Source of the DNA: JBFHRE01 sp036745195
Lineage (GTDB): Bacteria; Actinomycetota; Acidimicrobiia; Spongiisociales; ZC4RG35
Assembly: GCA_036745195.1 (NCBI GenBank)
Contig: DAIOGO010000092.1
Coordinates: forward strand, 1-10,313
Reading direction: 5' to 3'
Length of the DNA stretch: 10,313 nucleotides
Shown here: in pieces, positions 1 through 4,340 of the stretch
How the letters are laid out: every line of letters begins with the position of its first letter
Position numbering within the stretch: position 1 is the stretch's first letter
The notes under the pieces: generated by a model
The model's database searches: none
What the model was told of the DNA's origin: nothing
What the model saw: the letters and a program-made list of their open reading frames with translations, nothing else
Position numbers and translations under genes: made by a program

Positions 1-19
1 ACGCATGACGCATGGCGGT
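1..19 (+). repeat. Fragment of a heptamer tandem repeat at the left edge
   Basis: The first bases read as a partial unit ACGCA (1-5), a full unit TGACGCA (6-12) and a degenerate unit TGGCGGT (13-19). The unit form NRRCGCA is the reverse complement of the array at 10056-10104, and TGACGCA occurs exactly in both. The window edge cuts the run, so its length is unknown, and two units alone could be chance. Confidence 0.3.
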
Positions 20-20
20 C

Positions 21-47
21 TTATCACTCTCAACCCTCGATTGCTAA
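21..47 (+). promoter_or_regulatory. CIRCE operator (HrcA binding site)
   Basis: The arms TTATCACTC (21-29) and GATTGCTAA (39-47) are separated by exactly nine bases. The CIRCE consensus is TTAGCACTC-N9-GAGTGCTAA, so each arm differs from it at one position, and the two arms pair at 7 of 9 positions. HrcA dimers bind CIRCE and repress transcription until heat shock inactivates them. The site lies 11 bp before the hrcA start codon chosen here, which indicates autoregulation of the hrcA-dnaJ operon. Confidence 0.85.
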
Positions 48-50
48 CCT
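21..50 (+). promoter_or_regulatory. Probable hrcA promoter overlapped by CIRCE
   Basis: A TAACCT box at 45-50 fits the actinobacterial -10 pattern TAnnnT. TTATCA at 21-26 is a weak -35 candidate (4 of 6 to TTGACA) with an 18-bp spacer. Transcription would begin about 7-9 bp after the -10 box, at or next to the ATG at 59, giving a leaderless or nearly leaderless mRNA. There is no Shine-Dalgarno sequence before the ATG, which agrees. The CIRCE element would cover the promoter completely. The start site is an inference from spacing. Confidence 0.4.
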
Positions 51-58
51 GGCGGCCG

Positions 59-1054
59 ATGGACGACCGGATCGAGGAGCGACGCAACGAGATCCTCCGG
101 GCGCTGGTGGAGGAGCACATCCGAACCGGCGAGCCGGTCAGTTCCCGCGCGGTGCTGGAGGCGACCGGGTTGGGGGTATCCGGAGCCACCATCCGCAACG
201 AGCTGTCTGCGCTCGATCGCGAGGGTTACGCGGTCCAGCCCCATACCTCGGCCGGGAGGGTTCCCACCGCCAAGGCCTACCGCTACTACGTGGACCACCT
301 CACCCCTGCCCGATTGCGGCCATCGACCCAGCTGCACATCGCAGACTTCTTCTCCTCGGTCCAACTCGAATTGGGTCGGCTGCTGAAAGCGACCACCGAT
401 CTCCTGTCCGAGATGACCCACTTCCCGGCCGTCGCCATCAGTCCCGGTCCGGTCGGGGAGCAGGTTCGGTCGTTGAGTGTCGTGCAGTTGGGCGCAGAGA
501 CTGCGTTGATGGTGCTCGTGACCAGTTCGGGGCGGGTGAGTCAGGAGTTGATCCGCTTTCAAGCCGGTTTGACCGCCTCCGACCTGGAGGAGGTGGAACG
601 GGTGGTGGCCGCATCGGTGGTCGGCCTCGAGCTCGGTACCGAGGCGCTGCCCAACCTGGGCGCGCTCGACGGGCGCTTGCGACCGGCAGTGGCCGAAGTG
701 CTCGGGGCGGTCAAACGAGCCGAACGGCACACCGCCGACATCTATGTGGGTGGCACCCGGCAGATGGCGACGGTCTTCGACAACCTCGCCACCGTCCATC
801 GGGTTCTCGAAGTGTTGGAGGGGGAGGCACGGATGCTCGAGATCTTCGCCGGCGCCGCCGGCACCAGTATCCAGCTGGGTACCGAAATGGGTATGTCGGA
901 AGATGTCGACATGGCCGTGGTCTCGTCGAGCTTCCTGAGCAAGTCGTCGGTCGGCCGGGTCGGGGTCATCGGGCCGATGCGGATGGATTACAAGAAGGTC
1001 ATCTCCACCGTGGAGAGCGTGAGTCGCGAGTTGGGCGACCGGATCGGTTCCTGA
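59..1054 (+). CDS. hrcA: Heat-inducible transcription repressor HrcA
   Basis: HrcA represses heat-shock operons by binding CIRCE, and chaperone availability modulates its activity. The protein has 331 residues, normal for the family. The N-terminal winged helix (about residues 1-80) contains the family stretches PVSSRAVLEATGLGVSGATI (27-46) and HTSAGRVPTAKAYRYYVDH (62-80), followed by the GAF-like central and C-terminal dimerisation parts. The ATG at 59 is chosen because the family begins near this point. The in-frame ATG at 5 would place CIRCE and the promoter inside the coding region. No Shine-Dalgarno is visible, so leaderless translation is likely. dnaJ follows after only 3 bp, so the two are co-transcribed and autoregulated through CIRCE. 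The assignment is secure. Confidence 0.96.
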   Translation: MDDRIEERRNEILRALVEEHIRTGEPVSSRAVLEATGLGVSGATIRNELSALDREGYAVQPHTSAGRVPTAKAYRYYVDHLTPARLRPSTQLHIADFFSSVQLELGRLLKATTDLLSEMTHFPAVAISPGPVGEQVRSLSVVQLGAETALMVLVTSSGRVSQELIRFQAGLTASDLEEVERVVAASVVGLELGTEALPNLGALDGRLRPAVAEVLGAVKRAERHTADIYVGGTRQMATVFDNLATVHRVLEVLEGEARMLEIFAGAAGTSIQLGTEMGMSEDVDMAVVSSSFLSKSSVGRVGVIGPMRMDYKKVISTVESVSRELGDRIGS

Positions 1055-1057
1055 GGG

Positions 1058-2143
1058 ATGGCCGTCGACTACTACGCCCTCCTTGGCGTGCCCCGCAACG
1101 CCTCGATCGAGGACATCAAGAAGGCGTTCCGGCGGCTTGCCCGCGAAACCCACCCTGACGCCAATCCCGGCGACGCGGCGGCCGAGGCCAAGTTCCGCCA
1201 GGTGGCGGAGGCCTACGAGGTCCTGTCAGATCCCGATCGCCGCCGGCGTTACGACCGTGGGGACACCATCGACCTCGGGGATCTGTTCGGGGGAGGCTTC
1301 GGTGGCTTCGACGATCTCCTGCGATCGGTATTCGGCGACAGCGGGCTCTTCACCCAGTCGCGGGCACCCAGCCGGCCCCGGGGCAGGGACATTCTCGCCA
1401 GGGCTGAGATCGATCTGGCCCACGCCGCCTTCGGTGGCGACGCCGAAGTGTCGTTTCGCACCAATGTCGTGTGCAGCGCCTGTCAGGGCGAAGGTGCCGA
1501 GCCCGGCAGCAGTCGCCTCGAGTGCGGCGGGTGCAATGGCACCGGTGTCGTCCGGGTTGCGCGGCGCAGCCTGCTCGGCACGGTGCAGACCGTCGGAACC
1601 TGCCCCACCTGTGGCGGTTCCGGCGATGTGATCGCGGTGCCGTGCAAACGGTGTGCCGGCGCCGGGGTCAATTCCGAGAACCGAACGGTCAAGGTCGAGG
1701 TGCCTGCCGGCGTATCGACCGGTACCCGTCTTCGTCTCAACCGGGAGGGTGAGGCCGCTCCGCGGCAGGGGATACCGGGCGACCTGTATGTCGAGATTTC
1801 CGTCCGCCCAGATGCCCGATTCGAGCGCGAGGGCGACGACCTCATCCACCGGGTTTCGATCGGGGTGGCCGAAGCCGCCCTCGGAACCACCCTCGAGATC
1901 CCCACCCTGGAGGGGTCAGCCGAGAAGGTGTCTCTCGAGCCTGGAACCCAACCCGGAACGATCCACCGGATCACCGGACGGGGGATGGCCCGGCTCGGCC
2001 GGCGGGGACGGGGTGACCTGGTGGTGGGGATCTCGGTCGATATCCCCACCGACCTGTCGCTCGAAGAAGAGGACCTCTTGCGACGGTTCGCCGAATTGCG
2101 CAAGGAGCACCCGGCCGACGGCCGCCGCCGGCGGCGGCGGTGA
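1058..2143 (+). CDS. dnaJ: Chaperone protein DnaJ (type I Hsp40, DnaJ2-like)
   Basis: This cytoplasmic co-chaperone stimulates the ATPase of DnaK and delivers unfolded clients. The 361 residues show the full type I layout. The J domain (about 4-67) has the catalytic HPD at 32-34. A short Gly/Phe region spans about 73-98. The zinc-binding domain has four CxxCxGxG repeats, beginning at C139, C156, C182 and C196. The client-binding C-terminal domains follow, and the protein ends in an Arg-rich tail. The start codon lies 3 bp after the hrcA stop (TGA-GGG-ATG), which leaves no room for a normal ribosome site and suggests translational coupling. No dnaK or grpE is nearby. Pairing with hrcA is typical of the second actinobacterial dnaJ, so a dnaK-grpE-dnaJ1 locus probably exists elsewhere. 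Confidence 0.96.
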   Translation: MAVDYYALLGVPRNASIEDIKKAFRRLARETHPDANPGDAAAEAKFRQVAEAYEVLSDPDRRRRYDRGDTIDLGDLFGGGFGGFDDLLRSVFGDSGLFTQSRAPSRPRGRDILARAEIDLAHAAFGGDAEVSFRTNVVCSACQGEGAEPGSSRLECGGCNGTGVVRVARRSLLGTVQTVGTCPTCGGSGDVIAVPCKRCAGAGVNSENRTVKVEVPAGVSTGTRLRLNREGEAAPRQGIPGDLYVEISVRPDARFEREGDDLIHRVSIGVAEAALGTTLEIPTLEGSAEKVSLEPGTQPGTIHRITGRGMARLGRRGRGDLVVGISVDIPTDLSLEEEDLLRRFAELRKEHPADGRRRRRR

Positions 2144-2784
2144 TGGGACACATCCCGCACGTCCTGATCGATGACTTCGGGGCGGGCGCGACCATCCCGC
2201 TCACCCCCGGGATGATCCATCATCTGACTCGAGTCCTTCGCCGCCGGAGCGGGGACCCGGTCTCCTACACCGATGGGCGGGGACTGATCGGCGAGGGTGT
2301 GCTCGAGGCGGAGTCGATCCTCCGGGGGGCGGAGCGGGTGGTTGCGCCTCCCGCGGTGACGGTGACGGTGGCAGTGGCGCCGCCCGCCGAGCGCGACCGT
2401 GCCCGCTTCCTGGTCGAAAAGCTGGCAGAGCTCGGTGTCTCGAGGTTGGTGTGGGTGACCACCCGCTTGGTTCAGGCCGCCGCCCCTCCGGCCGGCAAGG
2501 TCGAGGCGTGGGCACGGGCCGCCCTGGAGCAGAGCCGGGGGGCCTTCTTGATGGAAGTCGAACCGGGCCGGATCGAAGACCTCGAGCGCCCGCTGGTGGC
2601 GTGCGACCCAAGCGGGGGGTCGTTCCCGGTCGGGCTCGACCGCGTCACGGTGCTGATCGGACCGGAAGGTGGTCTGGTCGAGGCGGAAATCCCCCGAGAT
2701 GCCACCCGCGTCACGTTGGGACCACGTATCCTGAGGATCGAGACGGCGGCGGTCGTCTCCGCCGGGTGCTTGCTATGTCGGTGA
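2143..2784 (+). CDS. rsmE: 16S rRNA (uracil-1498-N3)-methyltransferase RsmE
   Basis: RsmE uses S-adenosylmethionine to methylate N3 of U1498 in helix 44 of 16S rRNA on the 30S subunit. It is a SPOUT (trefoil-knot) enzyme with an N-terminal PUA-like RNA-binding part. Counting from the GTG at 2140 (214 residues), the marks are HHLTRVLR (27-34), EKLAELGVSRLVWVTTRLVQ (93-112), the SAM-loop signature IGPEGG (173-178) and the knot segment LGPRILRIETA (193-203). The start is either GTG 2140 (4-nt overlap with dnaJ) or ATG 2143 (1-nt overlap, TGATG). I list the ATG. Both imply coupling to dnaJ. The C-terminal tail after ETA is short but complete by comparison with the family. The gene order hrcA-dnaJ2-rsmE also occurs in mycobacteria. 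Confidence 0.94.
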   Translation: MGHIPHVLIDDFGAGATIPLTPGMIHHLTRVLRRRSGDPVSYTDGRGLIGEGVLEAESILRGAERVVAPPAVTVTVAVAPPAERDRARFLVEKLAELGVSRLVWVTTRLVQAAAPPAGKVEAWARAALEQSRGAFLMEVEPGRIEDLERPLVACDPSGGSFPVGLDRVTVLIGPEGGLVEAEIPRDATRVTLGPRILRIETAAVVSAGCLLCR

Positions 2785-2790
2785 CGGAAA

Positions 2791-2819
2791 GTAGGCCACG
2801 ACCACGTTCCGTGACCTAC
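2791..2819. promoter_or_regulatory. Inverted repeat, candidate operator for the BldD-like gene
   Basis: The arms GTAGGCCACG (2791-2800) and CGTGACCTAC (2810-2819) match at 9 of 10 positions around a 9-base spacer. A second, tighter inverted repeat, CACG-TTC-CGTG, lies inside at 2803-2813. The right arm runs into the -10 box at 2817-2822, so a protein bound here would block transcription. Self-repression by the BldD-like product is a reasonable guess because Streptomyces BldD represses its own gene. The site matches the Streptomyces BldD consensus only loosely (about 6 of 9 fixed bases at 2802-2814). No T-run follows, so it is not a convincing terminator. Confidence 0.5.
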
Positions 2820-2822
2820 ACT
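2817..2822 (+). promoter_or_regulatory. -10 box of the BldD-like gene
   Basis: TACACT fits the TAnnnT -10 pattern. No good -35 hexamer is present 16-18 bp upstream, so an activator or an extended contact may be needed. Transcription would start at about 2828-2830, which coincides with the ATG of a short leader ORF. Confidence 0.45.
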
Positions 2823-2827
2823 GATCG

Positions 2828-2854
2828 ATGGCCGGCGAAGCAGGGAGGGCTTGA
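2828..2854 (+). other. Possible 8-codon leader ORF (MAGEAGRA) before the BldD-like gene
   Basis: An ATG at 2828 opens a frame of eight codons ending in TGA at 2852-2854, immediately followed by the ATG of the BldD-like gene in the same frame (TGA-ATG). The ATG sits 5 bp after the -10 box, so it could be read as a leaderless start if transcription begins there. The Shine-Dalgarno of the main gene lies inside this small ORF, so its translation could affect initiation downstream. Short chance ORFs are common, so this is tentative. Confidence 0.2.
2844..2848 (+). promoter_or_regulatory. Strong ribosome binding site of the BldD-like gene
   Basis: GGAGG lies 6 bases before the ATG at 2855 (context AGGGAGGG) and fixes that start. 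It is one of only three clear Shine-Dalgarno sequences in the window, together with those of the PgpH-type gene and era. Confidence 0.75.
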
Positions 2855-3295
2855 ATGGTCAATGAGGAAATAGAGAACGAGGCCTTCAATCGCGGGTTGG
2901 GTGAGCGCCTGCGGTTGGCGCGCCGTTCCCGTGGGTGGTCCTTGACCGACGTCGAGGTGATCTCCAACGGGGAGTTCAAGGCCTCCGTGGTGGGCGCCTA
3001 CGAGCGCGGGGAGCGATCGCTCACGGTGCACCGGATGGTCCGACTCGCCGCGGTGTACGCCATCCCGATCGAGTCGTTGCTCCCACCCCCCATCGACCGA
3101 CGCGACACACTGATCGACCTGACCTCGCCCGAGTTGGAGGACCACGCCGATGGCGCCCTCATGGAGCGGTATCTCGGCTCGATCCAGATGATGCGGCGGT
3201 CGGAGGCTGGAGAACTGGCCATCCGCAGCTCCGATCTCAGGTTGTTGTCGATCATGCTCGCCGAGGACCGAAGCCAGGCGCCACGGGAGCCTTGA
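2855..3295 (+). CDS. BldD-family helix-turn-helix transcriptional regulator
   Basis: This is a small cytoplasmic DNA-binding protein (146 residues; Streptomyces BldD has 167). The N-terminal XRE-type helix-turn-helix (about 12-77) carries the BldD pattern LRLARRSRGWSLTDVE (19-34), KASVVGAYERGERSLTVHR (42-60) and VYAIPIESLLP (67-77). After a variable linker, the C-terminal segment RYLGSIQ...LAIRSSDLRLLSIML (105-135) corresponds to the BldD c-di-GMP-binding domain. In Streptomyces that domain binds a c-di-GMP tetramer through RGD-x8-RQDD. Here the first half reads RRS or RSE and one residue is missing before RSSD, so the RxxD half is kept but the RxD half is altered. c-di-GMP control is therefore uncertain. 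The gene has its own promoter and operator-like repeat. The family call is firm; the regulon is unknown. Confidence 0.85.
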   Translation: MVNEEIENEAFNRGLGERLRLARRSRGWSLTDVEVISNGEFKASVVGAYERGERSLTVHRMVRLAAVYAIPIESLLPPPIDRRDTLIDLTSPELEDHADGALMERYLGSIQMMRRSEAGELAIRSSDLRLLSIMLAEDRSQAPREP

Positions 3296-3328
3296 CGATC
3301 GCCACGATCGCCGGCGACGTTTGACGCT

Positions 3329-3356
3329 TCGACATTCGGCCTCGGGGCCGTATCAT
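3329..3356 (+). promoter_or_regulatory. Promoter of the phoH-era operon
   Basis: TCGACA at 3329-3334 (5 of 6 to TTGACA) and TATCAT at 3351-3356 (5 of 6 to TATAAT) are separated by 16 bp. This is the best vegetative-type promoter in the window. The likely start, near A3364, gives a leader of only about 5 bases before the GTG at 3369, too short for a ribosome site. It would drive phoH, the PgpH-type gene, ybeY, the CBS protein gene and era. Confidence 0.65.
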
Positions 3357-3368
3357 CTCCGTCAACGC

Positions 3369-4340
3369 GTGACACTCGAACTCTCCGAACGTCGTCTTCG
3401 CGTCCCCTCCAACCATCTCATGCTCGAGTTGTTGGGTCAGGCGGACGTGCATCTCCGCGCCATCGAGTCGGCATTCCCCTCGGTGCGCCTGGTGGCGCGG
3501 GGCAACGAGTTCGGGATCAGCGGACCGGAAGAAGCAGTCGAGTCGGTCGAGACGGTGCTCAATGAGTTGTTGATCCTCGTTCAAGAGGGTCAGGACCTCG
3601 GTCACGGCAAGGTCGCCCAGGTAGTCGAGATGGTGCGCGACCGGGTTCCCAGCCCGGCCGGTGTGCTCTCCGAAGGTATCCCGGTGGGGCGGGGCAAGGT
3701 GGTGCGGGCCAAGACCCGTGGGCAGGCCCGCTACATCCAGGCGATCCGCGACAACACCCTCACCTTCGGAATCGGCCCGGCCGGAACCGGCAAGACCTAC
3801 CTGGGTATGGCGGCGGCGGTGGAGGCGCTGGTTTCGGGTTCGGTTCACAGGATCGTCCTGACGCGCCCGGCGGTGGAGGCCGGAGAGCGGCTTGGCTTCC
3901 TGCCCGGTGATCTGACCCAGAAGATCGACCCGTACCTGCGTCCGCTCTACGACGCCCTGTGGGACATGCTCGGGCCCGACGAGACCGGCAGACTGCTGGA
4001 ACGGGGGACCATCGAGATCGCACCGCTGGCCTACATGCGCGGTCGAACGCTCAACGATGCATGTGTTGTCCTCGACGAGGCCCAGAACACGTCGCAAGAG
4101 CAAATGAAGATGTTTCTCACCCGCCTCGGGTTCAATTCCAAGATGATCATCACCGGAGACGTCACCCAGACCGATCTTCCCAGTCAGAAGATGTCCGGTC
4201 TGGCGATGGCGCGCCGGGTCCTCAGCGACATTCCCGGGGTGGCGTTTTGCGAACTGAGCTCCAAGGATGTCGTGCGGCACCGGATCGTGGCCGCCATCGT
4301 CGAGGCGTATCAACGATTCGAGGAGAACGGCGGTGAGTAG
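3369..4340 (+). CDS. phoH: PhoH-like ATPase
   Basis: PhoH-like proteins are cytoplasmic P-loop ATPases of the helicase-like fold, associated with RNA metabolism and often encoded beside ybeY; their exact substrate is not settled. The 323-residue protein has an N-terminal KH-like region (about 15-75). The ATPase domain has Walker A GPAGTGKT (136-143), the family segment LTRPAVEAGERLGFLPGD (164-181) and Walker B VVLDEAQN (233-240). It ends with the sensor-like ITGDVTQTDLP (261-271). No PIN domain is present, so this is the short PhoH type and not PhoH2. The GTG at 3369 is chosen because the family homology begins right after it and because it lies about 12 bp below the -10 box; the in-frame TTG at 3321 lies upstream of the promoter. 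It overlaps the next gene by 8 bases. Confidence 0.93.
   Translation: MTLELSERRLRVPSNHLMLELLGQADVHLRAIESAFPSVRLVARGNEFGISGPEEAVESVETVLNELLILVQEGQDLGHGKVAQVVEMVRDRVPSPAGVLSEGIPVGRGKVVRAKTRGQARYIQAIRDNTLTFGIGPAGTGKTYLGMAAAVEALVSGSVHRIVLTRPAVEAGERLGFLPGDLTQKIDPYLRPLYDALWDMLGPDETGRLLERGTIEIAPLAYMRGRTLNDACVVLDEAQNTSQEQMKMFLTRLGFNSKMIITGDVTQTDLPSQKMSGLAMARRVLSDIPGVAFCELSSKDVVRHRIVAAIVEAYQRFEENGGE
4320..4325 (+). promoter_or_regulatory. Ribosome binding site that fixes the start of the PgpH-type gene
   Basis: GAGGAG inside the end of phoH lies 7 bases before the GTG at 4333. Together with the predicted signal-anchor that begins just after it, this favours GTG 4333 over the in-frame ATG at 4267, which lies deep inside phoH. 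Confidence 0.6.

Noticed and set aside
5..58. Upstream in-frame ATG giving an 18-residue longer HrcA
   Set aside because: It would place CIRCE and the -10 box inside the coding region, and the extra residues do not resemble the family.
2740..2790. Frameshift at the end of rsmE because the tail looks short
   Set aside because: The segment after LGPRILRIETA aligns with the normal final helix of the family and then stops. No continuation is seen in other frames.
2802..2814. A Streptomyces-type BldD box
   Set aside because: Only about 6 of 9 fixed positions match, which is too weak for a named site. It is kept only as a possible diverged operator.
3296..3310. CGATCG-CCA-CGATCG after the BldD-like stop codon as a terminator
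   Set aside because: The arms are self-palindromic 6-mers with a 3-base loop and no T-run follows. CGATCG is also common by chance in this composition.
3321..3368. Upstream in-frame TTG start for PhoH
   Set aside because: It lies above the promoter and the extension shows no family similarity. GTG 3369 fits both promoter and homology.
4267..4332. Upstream ATG start for the PgpH-type gene inside phoH
   Set aside because: It would overlap phoH by 74 bases. The GTG at 4333 has a good ribosome site and sits directly before the signal anchor.
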